A stretch of 64,000 bases of DNA from Armillaria gallica (lineage: Eukaryota > Basidiomycota > Agaricomycetes > Agaricales > Physalacriaceae), in the NCBI GenBank assembly GCA_037576215.1, contig JBANDB010000006.1, positions 3,286,001 through 3,350,000 of the forward strand. Reading direction: 5' to 3'. A program made the position numbers and the translations under genes. Positions 32,429 through 42,251 of this stretch are shown here, in pieces. The notes under the pieces are model-generated. The model was not told the DNA's origin. It was given only the letters and a program-made list of their open reading frames with translations, and ran no database searches. Position 1 is the stretch's first letter, and every line of letters begins with the position of its first letter.

Positions 32429-34087
32429 GTACGCGTAGAGCCGGAAATAGGATCTGACGAGACGTTGAATCGACTGGCAAAGATGCAAGAATTGAACGAG
32501 GACCGTAATCACCGTCGGGAAAACGACCATCGAGCGGAACCTAAGCCATGGAAGGGCAAAGGAAGGATGACTTATAGCGAGGAGGATATACCTTCGCTAA
32601 GACAAGGATGGTATGATGAATTCAAAAGCCTATTACAGGGAGTTCCCGAGGAAATGCCGCCTTTCCGAGCAGTCAATCACGAGATCCCGTTGATTGACCC
32701 GGATAAACGATACCACTACCATCTGCCTAGATGCCCTAATTCGCTGAAATTGGAATTTAGTGAGAAGGTTGATAAGTACACAAGGGCTGGATGGTGGACG
32801 CTCACCTCCGCCAACCAGGCAGCACCAATGTTATGTCTTCCGAAGAAGGACCGACACTTACGAACCGTCGTCGACTGCCGCCAACGGAATGAAAATACAG
32901 TGAAGGACGTTACGCCTATGCCCGATCAGGAGAGTATACGGGAGGACGTTGCCCGTGGAAAATATCGATCGAAGATAGATTTATCTGACGCATACGAGCA
33001 AGTCAGAATAGTGTCTGATGATATATGGAAGACTGCATTTGCAACCATACGGGGGACTTATACTAGTGCGGTGATGCAGCAGGGAGACTGTAATGCCCCC
33101 GCGACATTCCAAAGACTTATGACATCCATATTCCAGGATGTGATAGGTACATTCATGCATGTCTACATAGACGATATTTTTGTGTTTTCAGATTCGATAG
33201 AGGAGCATCAAGCACACCTTCGCATAATATTCGAACGACTGAAGGAGCAGACACTGTACCTGAAGTGGAAAAAGTGCGAACTATACGCGCGACGTGTCGA
33301 GTGCTTGGGATACATAATTGATGACGATGGGCTGCACGCCGATGAGGACAAGTTGACGCAAATTATGGAATGGAGAACTCCACGCTCATACTTGGACATA
33401 CAGCGGTTTGTTGGACTGGTCCAGTACCTCTCGCTGTTCTTGCCAGATATCACGGCTTATACGGGACCGCTGCTGGCCATCACGCAGAACGGGAACGCAT
33501 TTAACTGGCGACCGATACATCAGAGATGTTTTGATATGATCAAGGTTGTGTGTAACAAGACCCCCATCTTGCACCCCATCGATCCAAGGAAGGACGAACC
33601 AATATGGATAGTGTGTGATGCATCCAAGTCGGGTGTGGGCGCAATGTATGGACAGGGTACCAGTTGGCAGGACTGCCGCCCGGCGGGATTCATGTCGAAG
33701 AAGTTTACGTGCGCACAACACAACTACAGAGTGCATGAACTGGAAACATTAGCGATCTTGGAGGCGCTAATGAAATGGGAAGATAAGTTGATCGGATACA
33801 GGGTACACGTTATCACGGATCACAAGGCCCTTGAATTCTTCAAGACCCAAGTCCACCTTACGGGCCGCCAGATGCGGTGGATGGATTATTTGTCAAGATT
33901 CGATTTCGATATTACATACATTAAGGCGAGAACAACAAGGTGGCGGACTGTCTCTCTCGATATTACGAAGGGGACCAAGCCGACGACATGCATAGAGCGC
34001 AAGAATATGTTCGCGCGGATGCTCGCATCGACCCGACAGGGGAGGACCTTCCTCCAGATCGGTTCAGGGAAGTCGCAGAGAATGTGA
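32429..34087 (+). CDS. Reverse transcriptase and RNase H
   Basis: Open frame in the protease frame. RT motifs: LPKKDRHLRTVVDCRQRN, KIDLSDAYEQVRI, FQRLMTSIFQD, the catalytic YIDDIFVFSD (YxDD), LGYIIDDDGLHAD. RNase H part: IWIVCDASKSGVGAMYGQ, HELETLAILEALMKWEDK, VITDHKALEFF, RWMDYLSRFDFDITYIK. It copies the element RNA into DNA and removes the RNA strand. After ITYIK (about 33925) the expected ...NNKVADCLSRYYE continues in the next frame, so the last about 50 codons of this frame are out-of-frame readthrough. The first in-frame initiator-like codon is TTG 32465, and normal expression would be from a fused pol. Confidence 0.9.
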   Translation, partial: VRVEPEIGSDETLNRLAKMQELNEDRNHRRENDHRAEPKPWKGKGRMTYSEEDIPSLRQGWYDEFKSLLQGVPEEMPPFRAVNHEIPLIDPDKRYHYHLPRCPNSLKLEFSEKVDKYTRAGWWTLTSANQAAPMLCLPKKDRHLRTVVDCRQRNENTVKDVTPMPDQESIREDVARGKYRSKIDLSDAYEQVRIVSDDIWKTAFATIRGTYTSAVMQQGDCNAPATFQRLMTSIFQDVIGTFMHVYIDDIFVFSDSIEEHQAHLRIIFERLKEQTLYLKWKKCELYARRVECLGYIIDDDGLHADEDKLTQIMEWRTPRSYLDIQRFVGLVQYLSLFLPDITAYTGPLLAITQNGNAFNWRPIHQRCFDMIKVVCNKTPILHPIDPRKDEPIWIVCDASKSGVGAMYGQGTSWQDCRPAGFMSKKFTCAQHNYRVHELETLAILEALMKWEDKLIGYRVHVITDHKALEFFKTQVHLTGRQMRWMDYLSRFDFDITYIKARTTRWRTVSLDITKGTKPTTCIERKNMFARMLASTRQGRTFLQIGSGKSQRM

Positions 34088-35877
34088 TTGAAATACGCGC
34101 GATGCAGGAGGACGGTAGACGCCGTTCGCGACGCCTGCAAGAGAAGATGGAGATGCGGGATGTCGAGGCTGAGGAAATGAGAGACACAGAGATACCCCAC
34201 CTGGAGCCAGTGGCGTCCCCGACACCTGAACATGACGCCACGAACGAGGGCATGACACTGGGGGAGATGTTGGACGGCGGGCCATGCATGACAGCCGTGG
34301 TACTGGCTGACGACGGGTTCCTAGACAGCGTACGAGCCGGATACGCGAACGATGCCTTGTTCAAACTAGTGATTGCGTCACCCACGGAGTACAAGCAGTT
34401 CACTATGCGCGATGGGCTTGTCTTCACGAGTAACCGTAGTGACGTCGAGGTACTCTGCGTGCCACGATGGAGGCATGGGGAACAATCTCTACAAGGAATT
34501 ATCCTTGATCAGGCTCACCGTGCGTTGGGCCATTATGGGTTTCAACGTACCTCAGAGTACACACGATGTTGGTACTGGTGGCCACGTATGGTGACGGACG
34601 CGAAAGAATTCTGCAGAACGTGTGGTGAATGTCAGCAATGTAAGGGGAACACGACGCAGCCAAGCGGAAAGTTACATTCACTTCCAATACCCACGAAACC
34701 GTGGGATTCGATTGGGATGGACTTCATAGGGCCATTCCCTGAAGTTACGACGGATGACGGTCGTAGGGTGAATTATCTGTGGGTAGTGGTGTGCCGGATG
34801 ACCAGCATGGTGCATCTCATCGCAGTCCACACCACGATGTCAGCTCGACAACTGTCAGTGATTTATATGAGAGAAATCGTACGACTACACGGACTCCCAA
34901 GCTTGATCGTGAGCGACAGGGACCCGAAATTTACGTCCAAATGGTGGCGTGAGCTACACCATATACTGGGTGCGAAGCTCCTGATGTCGACGTCTTTTCA
35001 TCCCCAGACGGACGGCTTGACAGAGAGAACGAATAGGTCCATTGGGCAGATTTTTCGTGCGGGGCTCCGACCTGACCAGAAAGATTGGTTTGGTAAGATG
35101 GACATGACCGAGTTTGCTATAAACGCTAGCATTAGCGATACAACAAAATACGCGCCATTTGAGGTGAACGGTGGATACCTACCTTCGATGCTACGAGAGG
35201 TACGAAGCTCCACTGTAACCGCACCAGGAATACAGGCATTCGCACAGAGTGCGTTGTGTAATCTTGCCGAGGCACACGATGCTATCATCAAGAGTCGGGT
35301 CTTTCAGACCCACCAGGCAAACAAGAAACGACGCGACGAGCCGAGGTTGTCGGAGGGAGATCTGGTTTACCTATCGACGAAAAATCTGAACATGCCGAAA
35401 GGACGTGCGAGGAAGTTATGTCCCAAGTTCGTGGGACCCTATAGGATAAAACAGGCTATGCCGGAATCCTCGAACTATACGTTGGAACTCCCAGCTGCGC
35501 TACTGGCGCGTCGAATCCACCCCAACTTTCACGTCAGCCTGCTCCGACCGTATCATGCGAACAACGACATGTTGTTCCCAAATAGGGCTCACCCTGAACC
35601 GTACAATTTCGGCACCCCAGACGGCGCCGAATGGTTCGTCGATGAAATAATTGGCCACCGAAGGAACGGAAGAGCCCTCGAGTTTGAGGTACGTTGGAGT
35701 CTTGGTGACACGACCTGGGAACCAATGGAGAATTGCAAGGATCTGGCGGCGCTGGATCGGTATTTGGAAGTGATGGGAGTGCAATCACCCAGGCAACTTC
35801 TGAATCGTTCCGAAGAATCCAGGCCCCACATGACTAGAGGCGCACGGGGCCACCGTGTCAGCGAACGAGCAACTTAG
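33940..35877 (+). CDS. Integrase with C-terminal chromodomain
   Basis: Starts in frame within the end of RNase H (ADCLSRYYEGD), then an acidic linker. Zinc domain: HRALGHYGFQRT and CRTCGECQQCK. Catalytic core with DDE residues: PWDSIGMDFIGPFPE (D), LIVSDRDPKFTSKWW (D) and SFHPQTDGLTERTNRSI (E). It ends with a C-terminal fold (HPNFHVSLLRPY) and a chromodomain (VDEIIGHRRNGRALEFEVRW, DTTWEPMENC). Chromodomains direct insertion to marked chromatin in chromoviruses. Its frame is -1 relative to RT. Confidence 0.9.
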   Translation: MADCLSRYYEGDQADDMHRAQEYVRADARIDPTGEDLPPDRFREVAENVIEIRAMQEDGRRRSRRLQEKMEMRDVEAEEMRDTEIPHLEPVASPTPEHDATNEGMTLGEMLDGGPCMTAVVLADDGFLDSVRAGYANDALFKLVIASPTEYKQFTMRDGLVFTSNRSDVEVLCVPRWRHGEQSLQGIILDQAHRALGHYGFQRTSEYTRCWYWWPRMVTDAKEFCRTCGECQQCKGNTTQPSGKLHSLPIPTKPWDSIGMDFIGPFPEVTTDDGRRVNYLWVVVCRMTSMVHLIAVHTTMSARQLSVIYMREIVRLHGLPSLIVSDRDPKFTSKWWRELHHILGAKLLMSTSFHPQTDGLTERTNRSIGQIFRAGLRPDQKDWFGKMDMTEFAINASISDTTKYAPFEVNGGYLPSMLREVRSSTVTAPGIQAFAQSALCNLAEAHDAIIKSRVFQTHQANKKRRDEPRLSEGDLVYLSTKNLNMPKGRARKLCPKFVGPYRIKQAMPESSNYTLELPAALLARRIHPNFHVSLLRPYHANNDMLFPNRAHPEPYNFGTPDGAEWFVDEIIGHRRNGRALEFEVRWSLGDTTWEPMENCKDLAALDRYLEVMGVQSPRQLLNRSEESRPHMTRGARGHRVSERAT

Positions 35878-35971
35878 ATCGAAGCCACTACCTACAGGCG
35901 ACCATGGCGGGGCGCATAAAACTATTTTCACTAGCGACGATCCCACTGTCGCCTCTTGCCTTCGTACTACA

Positions 35972-37492
35972 ATGTCTAAAGCCTTGAAGTCTCTACTCTT
36001 GCTTGCCGTCGCCCTCGCTGGCGCGGACGCTACCAGTGACGACCCCAACTCGGGGAGCCAATGGCCAACTCAGCCATTTTGGTTCACGGGAGGCCCTCCC
36101 GCTAGCCGTACTCAAAATACCACGGCGAACCCGTTCGCATACGGGGGATACCCTCCCACTCAAAACGCAGGACAACAAAATTGGCCGCCGCCTTACGCGT
36201 ACCAGCAGTTTGGACCGCCTGCGCCGTTTGGATACGCCCCAGTCCATCCACAGATGTTGTATGGCGGGTACCCACCGCCGAACCATCCCGTGCCAGGAAT
36301 TGGTGCCATCGTGCCACCGTCTCAAGGTGAGAGTGATCATATGGCGGTAGACTCGCCTACTCAACCCCGCGTGCCAGGTCTGGCACAACCTAGTTTGAAT
36401 GAATCTTCAGCCGGCCCATCTCGTCTGCCCCAAAGCAACGGGACTTCAGTGAACGACACTCGTGATACGACACCACGCCCCATCGCGCCGAACCTGGCGC
36501 GCTCTCGTTGGCGGACTCCATCCGTAGAACGAGACGACCGTGATCGGATCCATAGGACTGAAGACGACTCGCGGGCTCAACGTGACCGGAAGGGCAAAGG
36601 GAGAGCCTCGCGCCAGGAACTGGAGGATCAGCGCGAGCTGGACGACCTCATTCAACGCCGAGAGGAGGCTCGAGAAGACGAACGGCGCATGGAACGCGCA
36701 CGCGTCCGCGCGGAACGAGCGCTGATACCCCAGCATGTGATCGATATGCAGGCACGAGACTTCGAGGAGCACCAGCCTGATTCTACGGCAAGTGCCTTGC
36801 GTGACCAGATCTCATGGAACGTGGACCTCACTCGCCGCTGCGAGGAGCTCGAGAAAATGCTGAGCAAACGCCAGCTCTCACCGGACGGACGCTACAGCCA
36901 GTCAGCAAAACGGCAGCGAGACGCGCGGCCATACCAGTTTGAGACTCGCCACCGTGTGGAGGCGGAGATGGATGAATACCTAGCTGAGGGCGAGGATTAT
37001 CCCCTTCCACGCCGTCAGTGGCACGAGAGGGGTCGAGGCGGGTTTTTGGGACAACGGGGACGCGAATCATACCCGCCTAGTAGGGGGAGGGACGTCAGGC
37101 CGGATACCAGACCAGTGAAGCAACAAGCAGACGTCGTAACATTGGTACCGACGCGCAACCAGCGCCTCCCCGAGGAGGACAAGCATGACGCCATGCTCGA
37201 CTCCTACGATCAACGGAGATTCGGTGGGATCATACCTGATGAAAGGATATCGCTGGAGGAACGGATCGCAGACCTCTCCTCAGACCTGCCGGCCATGCCA
37301 CTATCTAATGGGTCTTACCCCAATATCCCAAGGGCTAACCGATCGATCACTGATCTGATTAAAGGAGAGGGATCGAGTAGCGAGGCTGACGACGATGAAA
37401 AGCCCACAAACTCGATAGAACGAGCTCGCTTGTTTGTGGAATGGCGTAACCGCCGACTTCGCAACCCAGGTCGCCTACCGTTATGGCACTAA
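35972..37492 (+). CDS. Accessory ORF3, N-terminal segment (unknown, between pol and 3' LTR)
   Basis: ATG 35972 gives 506 residues. The frame is open from 35855, overlapping integrase by 23 bp. It begins MSKALKSLLLLAVALAGADA, which looks like a signal peptide or short membrane anchor, followed by a Pro/Gly/Tyr/Gln-rich region (YGGYPP, GFAYQQFGPP-like repeats), an Arg/Glu-rich probable coiled coil (about residues 205-310, RRMERARVRAERALI) and an RGG-like patch (RGRGGFLGQRGR). It ends at TAA 37490-37492. The same frame stays open beyond the stop into the 37553 ORF, so the two are probably one original protein of about 1000 residues. Not gag, pol or a recognisable env: no second hydrophobic segment was seen. 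Function unknown. Confidence 0.7.
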   Translation: MSKALKSLLLLAVALAGADATSDDPNSGSQWPTQPFWFTGGPPASRTQNTTANPFAYGGYPPTQNAGQQNWPPPYAYQQFGPPAPFGYAPVHPQMLYGGYPPPNHPVPGIGAIVPPSQGESDHMAVDSPTQPRVPGLAQPSLNESSAGPSRLPQSNGTSVNDTRDTTPRPIAPNLARSRWRTPSVERDDRDRIHRTEDDSRAQRDRKGKGRASRQELEDQRELDDLIQRREEAREDERRMERARVRAERALIPQHVIDMQARDFEEHQPDSTASALRDQISWNVDLTRRCEELEKMLSKRQLSPDGRYSQSAKRQRDARPYQFETRHRVEAEMDEYLAEGEDYPLPRRQWHERGRGGFLGQRGRESYPPSRGRDVRPDTRPVKQQADVVTLVPTRNQRLPEEDKHDAMLDSYDQRRFGGIIPDERISLEERIADLSSDLPAMPLSNGSYPNIPRANRSITDLIKGEGSSSEADDDEKPTNSIERARLFVEWRNRRLRNPGRLPLWH

Positions 37493-37552
37493 ATTTTCAG
37501 ACCGGAAGGTCGCCTCCTAGTCTCAAGTGAACGGGACAATTCCTTCCGTGGC

Positions 37553-38905
37553 ATGTTTGGGCCCGGTTTCGCCTACGATCCCCGCACTAATACGATGTAT
37601 GCTGACCGAGAGGCAGTCGATGCATCCCGCGCATTGACGGATGGAGTCATGGTGCCATCCCCACCTAACCAGGATCGTCGTCCCAACCTGAGAGGGTTCC
37701 CGATGAATATTCGCGAGGTTCAGGAGTCAATCAACCACATCCATACACGACAGACAGGATGGCAGACGACATTGCGTCTGATATGTGAATTCCACCACAT
37801 TTCGGAATCCGTCATCATGCGGTACCGGGACCTCGCTATGCACGAAGTCCTTGAGCATTTCGAACGGGACGATCGGTTGACTGATCTGCAACGCGGCATG
37901 CCCTGCCCGTATTTCGTCCCGCTGGACCCACGATACCGACATATGGGTAACGGTTCGGTGGCTAATGGAGCTGGACTAGCTGCGCCAATTAATGGATCAT
38001 TGGACGACTGGTGTCAATACGTGGCGCACCACTTTCGACCAGGGGGACTGAACCCTACCGGAGGAATCATAATGGACATGTCATACCACGTTAGCTACGC
38101 GAGTGTGTGGGGAATGGTCCTCCTTCGGTTCCTCCACCCTTCCAATGCGAAGAATTTTTACGCTCGCTACCTCGCAGGGATCATATTCCGCCCACGATAC
38201 TACATGGACTTCATCTGGCGCTGGAACCGGGACCGCACGGGAGAACTACCTATATCCGTGGCTGCCGGGAGCCCAATTCTCCGGCGCATGGTGTACCATG
38301 GCGCGGGTGAGAACCTAGCAGAACTGGATGTCATTCGGCACCTCGCGTCGTGTGCTATTACCCAGGAGATGCTTGACAACGCATACCCCTGGGCGCTTGC
38401 CTGGATTGACCAGCACAACTCAGTCCATTTTCGGGACATGAACAGGCAGTTGGAGCTCGAACGCCAGTCACGTCTGATGCAGTACGGCACTCCAATGGTT
38501 GCGGATGCATTTCGTGGCTGGTGGTCGCCAGATATTGGTGACACTCATCGCATTCGGGCGTTACTGTACTACGAGCGATACGAATACCAGCCTAACAGCC
38601 ATGTCCAGACTCAGGACAACCCATATTGGCTGCTCCGTGGCGAAGATGCGTCGTTCGCCTGGCTGAACGAGTTTCCACCGGTGATGCCCATCCCCAACCC
38701 TCGCATGAGTCCCGAACCCTTCGACGACGATGTACCCATGACACCCGACGCGGCGACGGTCCTTGATGAAAACACCGCTGAGCCCGCGCCTAACGGCGCT
38801 GACGATGAAGCTGATATGGCGGACGACGACTCCGTGGCCAAGGATGATGAAATCGTGTCGGAGTTGGATAACACCCATCTCGCGACGGGGTACAACACGT
38901 CGTAG
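37553..38905 (+). CDS. Accessory ORF3, C-terminal segment (unknown)
   Basis: 450 residues, same frame as the preceding segment after a TAA and 20 further open codons. It appears globular and Trp/Tyr/Arg-rich: NIREVQESINHIHTRQTGWQ, EFHHISESVIMRYRDLAMH, LDDWCQYVAHHF, SYASVWGMVLLRFLHPSNA, IIFRPRYYMDFIWRWNRDR, GWWSPDIGDTHRIRALLYYE. The C-terminus is acidic and ends HLATGYNTS. It stops 51 bp before the 3' LTR. The conserved-looking composition and length suggest it was coding recently. I do not recognise the family. Confidence 0.7.
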   Translation: MFGPGFAYDPRTNTMYADREAVDASRALTDGVMVPSPPNQDRRPNLRGFPMNIREVQESINHIHTRQTGWQTTLRLICEFHHISESVIMRYRDLAMHEVLEHFERDDRLTDLQRGMPCPYFVPLDPRYRHMGNGSVANGAGLAAPINGSLDDWCQYVAHHFRPGGLNPTGGIIMDMSYHVSYASVWGMVLLRFLHPSNAKNFYARYLAGIIFRPRYYMDFIWRWNRDRTGELPISVAAGSPILRRMVYHGAGENLAELDVIRHLASCAITQEMLDNAYPWALAWIDQHNSVHFRDMNRQLELERQSRLMQYGTPMVADAFRGWWSPDIGDTHRIRALLYYERYEYQPNSHVQTQDNPYWLLRGEDASFAWLNEFPPVMPIPNPRMSPEPFDDDVPMTPDAATVLDENTAEPAPNGADDEADMADDDSVAKDDEIVSELDNTHLATGYNTS

Positions 38906-38949
38906 GCGCGACTGGGAAATTTTATGCAGACCGCTGACACGGCCTGATC

Positions 38950-38956
38950 GGGGGGG
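38950..38956 (+). promoter_or_regulatory. Polypurine (G) tract before the 3' LTR
   Basis: A run of G directly abuts TG of the 3' LTR (gatcggggggg|tgtaag, with the final g's at 38950-38956), the expected position of the plus-strand primer of an LTR retrotransposon. It is short, and the tract upstream is not purine-only. Confidence 0.6.
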
Positions 38957-39160
38957 TGTAAGAGGTGGTACCTCCGTATATGCAGATATCTACTAAGTCC
39001 ATTATCTATGATTGTTTGGCATCGGCTTCGCCGATGCCCTTATATACTTGTTGCACAGCTTTAGTTAGAGTAGTCCTTTTACTTGTAACGTTAAACGTAG
39101 TTTACCAATATATGTTGGTCAAAGCTACTCTACATGCCACAAGTACTAGCGATGCCTACA
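38957..39160 (+). repeat. 3' LTR
   Basis: 204 bp, same ends as the 5' LTR, with four transitions between them, followed directly by CAGTT. Confidence 0.95.
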
Positions 39161-40172
39161 CAGTTCCAGGTTCGGGATAGGTGAAGAACAGTATACTCCA
39201 ATAGGGATGGTCCATCTCATTTATAAGTGCTGTCCATGCATCCTCCAGAGATTGGCTCTCATAATATGCCGGTATTGAGTGCGTCCGCAGAGAAAATGCT
39301 AGTCCGGCAACTTTGTCTACAGGGTTGGTTGATATCCGATCCTGCATCGCAGATAGCGCATCATATAGATCGAGAGAATTGTCTACAGCCTTGAGCTGTT
39401 TGTGAAATTTCGTTAATATCTTGTCCTTGTAGTTTCCCACCTCATCCATTGGCTCGGCGTTCATCGGTCCATCTGGTGTATCCCCGGCAATTGTCCTCCA
39501 CAAGCCGACCTCCTGCACTGTCCATGCTCGCCTAAACCAACATTGCTCACTCTCCAAGTCACCCTCCTTTAAACTCAAAGGCAGACCCAGCCCGCTCAAA
39601 TACCACACCACATATGCATCATCATATATCGCGCCGATGGTAGGCACATCCAGTTTCCACTCTTCCACACGCAGATCTTCCCTCGGCCCTCCTCTCTGTC
39701 TCAAGCAGAGAACATCCAACCATGTGTATTGCACTCCCAGGTTCAGCATCTCGATCCGGATGAGGTCGAGGTTGGCACCTTTCGGGATGGGCACGGGCCA
39801 TTCATATCCATTGATAGGGGTCCACACGTCGACGCGATCCACCTCATCCACCCAGGCATGTGATATTGGTTGTGCCTCTATGTGATGCAAGGTGTCGAAT
39901 CCCGCCCTGCAGCTCCACCATGGGACCACACGATTACTGTACAGATCCCACACTCGTCGAGGTTCCATTTCCGCTTGGACTATCCGGCTACCAACGAGGG
40001 CGTTCCTTCGCCGATTGATGTCCTCTGCTTCACGTTTCTGTAGCTCCATTTGAATGTCAGTGACTCCGCCGTCGCACCATTCCGAGTGCAGACGGCCATA
40101 TGCAGTTCCAAAATCGTAGTTCTGTGCAATGCAGTCTTTGAGAACGGAGGAGAGGGATGGGATATTGGTTTT
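39161..40172 (-). pseudogene. HET-B, N-terminal/HET-domain part (right of the retrotransposon)
   Basis: Reads from the HET frame: LKDCIAQNYDFGTAYGRLHS, ISHAWVDEVDRVDVWTPING, YTWLDVLCLRQ, EWKLDVPTIGAIY, CWFRRAWTVQE, down to FFTYPEPGT where the element begins. Compared with HET-A, about 380 bp are missing at about 40172, removing the start codon and roughly the first 100 residues. So HET-B had three independent lesions: 5' deletion, retrotransposon insertion, and a nonsense codon near its 3' end. Confidence 0.88.
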
Positions 40173-40840
40173 TACTAGGCACAGCTTGAATTAGGACAGA
40201 TAACGGCAATGATCAGTTGTACTTACGCTTGACAAATATCCAGTAGGACCTGGTGTTGTATAGAAACCTGTTATGTCGAGCTGTTGAGGTTCAAGGCGTA
40301 GTTGCATCAAGGCGCTAGCATCATGTTCTTCACGTGCTATTAAGATGCAAGAGACACCGACCGCCCAATGGTACTGGATAATATCAATTGATATCAGTGT
40401 TAGTTGCCAGCATAGGGAGATTCGGCAAAACAAGTCAGTAAACATCGAACGTAAATAAGGCTCTGTGGAGAGCTAACTGTTCGTTGTAAATAAGGAAATT
40501 TGAGGTAAATAAGGTGTTGTCCAATATTTCCGCAACCAGAATCGATACGAGAGGAATAAGCAACTATAGCTGGATTATTAAAGTAACCGTCCTCTGTACA
40601 GAAATTAATCCGAAGAGAACAAGGATTTACCAAAACGGTGCGTCAATAATTCGACTTCATAGCTTGGCCCCTCCTGAGGGACTACGGGCGGAAAGCAATG
40701 TCCTGGAGATCCATCAAGGGAACAACGGTGGTATTATCAGTCATCATCGGCACTCGTTTCGCTTTTGCACTTCCTGCGGATAATCCTGCAAAGTCTTCGA
40801 GTTCGATCAAAGGACCCAACTCTTCTTTGAGCTAGGGCAA
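40173..40840. repeat. HET upstream flank (unit B)
   Basis: Parallel to 22105-22830 and 56690-57390. No gene seen. Confidence 0.6.
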
Positions 40841-40844
40841 GTCG

Positions 40845-41260
40845 TCATGAAGGACGTTGAGAACATGAGGTTGTTGGAGATGCCGACTCGGATGGTTTTG
40901 GGGAGTACGGGATATGTGAGGATTGGTATAACGGACGCATGCAGTCAATGTCAACGTCATAGTATACGCTTCTGTAATGGTGCAAAACAAAATCATGTCT
41001 GCGCGCTATATCAGAAAACGATATCCATCGTAGGTCCGTAGAAGCCAAGGATAGTATTCGTTGACAAATTTTTTTCGAGAGGATTCGTCTGTCCAGAGCA
41101 TATAATCACTGTCTGGAGGTTAGCTGACAATGGTAGTATCAGGAACATAGACGTACTAGTCTGGCATTAGGTTCCGACGCTGCAGCGACACCGACCTCTA
41201 TTTTTCAGAGAGGATATCCGTCTTGGCCGTCTGGTGAAGTAGCTTGGTACCCGTTCTGCC
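40845..41260 (-). pseudogene. GT32-type mannosyltransferase pseudogene, copy B
   Basis: The minus strand reads VLHHYRSVYYDVDIDC. The DXD motif (DVD) is kept, but the usual YGG before it is YRS and the final G is D. The frame around it is broken, and the preceding exon (WTD..EYYPWFL equivalent) is recognisable only in pieces. Confidence 0.65.
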
Positions 41261-42250
41261 CGGCCATGCTCTGTAGCATTCCAGCGGTCAAGTATAGGCA
41301 CAATGCGCATCGAGACGTTGTGATCCTCCCTGAAAACCTGTCAGCACAAGACGCGTCGTCAAATACATCACTCACCAGCCCGATCTGATATTAGAACAAA
41401 CCCCCACATCGGACACGACACTATCCACTCCTGACCCGTTCCCGTTCCCATTCCCTTCCCAGTGCTGTCTTTCGTCTTGTCTCGGCATCGTTACCAGTTT
41501 TCTTCCTTTTACCAAAATCGACCGTCGTCGTCAGCCTTCACGGTGGAGCCATCGAGTCCCGGATGGTCGCGAAATCGTCTCTGAGCCCCAGACGAAGTAG
41601 GGGACGGTTGACTGGCGCAGGAGATGGCATTCGGGCAGTATCTGTAAATATCCGCATCGGCAGACTCAGTGTTGTGGCCGCACGGTGTTGCCCTGGGCGT
41701 TGATGTGTGTGCGTGGTCTGTGTAGGATACTAGATCTCAGAATACAGACGGAAATGAATGTTATAAAGTCGACGTACCCTTCAATTCCCTTCAAACGAAT
41801 GAATATATCACCAGGCCTATTAACCTCCACAATGGTCGCATTCTAACAGAAAAAGACGTCAGTTGGCGTCGCCGTGGAAATTGGAGTCACGTTATACCTT
41901 TTTCATTCCTTCGTCACATCGGCCAGCGGGTCTGCGAGTAGGGAAAATGGTACAGACCGAACCATTGGCCTACGCGTCTAACCCGAAGCGAGGACGACCT
42001 GAACAAACGAAGACCTAGAGTGCAAAACCAATGAAAACTTCGAGAGAAAAGAACTTAGCACAGTACTCACCGTGACAATAGTGCTTAATGGTGGCAGAAC
42101 GCGGACCTGCGAGCGTGGCGAACGTGACTCATAGAGTACGGAGAGTCAGAATTTTTCGACGCGGGTGGAAGTGTGGTAGCAGGCTTACTCGGAGTTTCAA
42201 ATCTTTGCTACCTCTGTTTTGCGACCTCTTCCTCAACCACACGTAAAATT
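41261..42250. repeat. Repeated spacer (unit B)
   Basis: Same segment order as 23351-24690 and 57831-58760. About 125 bp present here before 42250 are missing from the otherwise parallel block at 58760. No gene seen. Confidence 0.55.
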
Positions 42251-42251
42251 A

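Larger units (their letters stand above)
27937..39160 (+). mobile_element. Chromodomain Ty3/Gypsy LTR retrotransposon inserted in HET-B
   Basis: 11,224 bp, flanked by 204-bp LTRs (TG..CA ends) and a 5-bp duplication. Order: LTR, gag with zinc knuckle, aspartic protease, RT, RNase H, integrase, chromodomain (together the chromovirus order), then about 3 kb of extra coding sequence and the 3' LTR preceded by a G-tract. It lies opposite in strand to HET-B. Disabling changes seen: in-frame TGA at 31850-31852 and 32426-32428, a one-base shift near 33925 between RNase H and integrase, and a TAA at 37490-37492. The element is long for a fungal Gypsy because of the extra region. No convincing tRNA-complementary primer site was found next to the 5' LTR. 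Confidence 0.95.

Noticed and set aside
33963..34427. Minus-strand frame of 154 codons opposite the integrase linker
   Set aside because: Antisense shadow of a supported integrase frame.
35972..38905. Accessory ORF as a viral envelope gene
   Set aside because: It has a hydrophobic N-terminus, but I saw no C-terminal membrane anchor, fusion-peptide-like stretch or Cys pattern. Left as unknown.
38763..38996. Plus-strand frame bridging the accessory ORF end and the 3' LTR
   Set aside because: Out of frame with the supported ORF and runs into the LTR.
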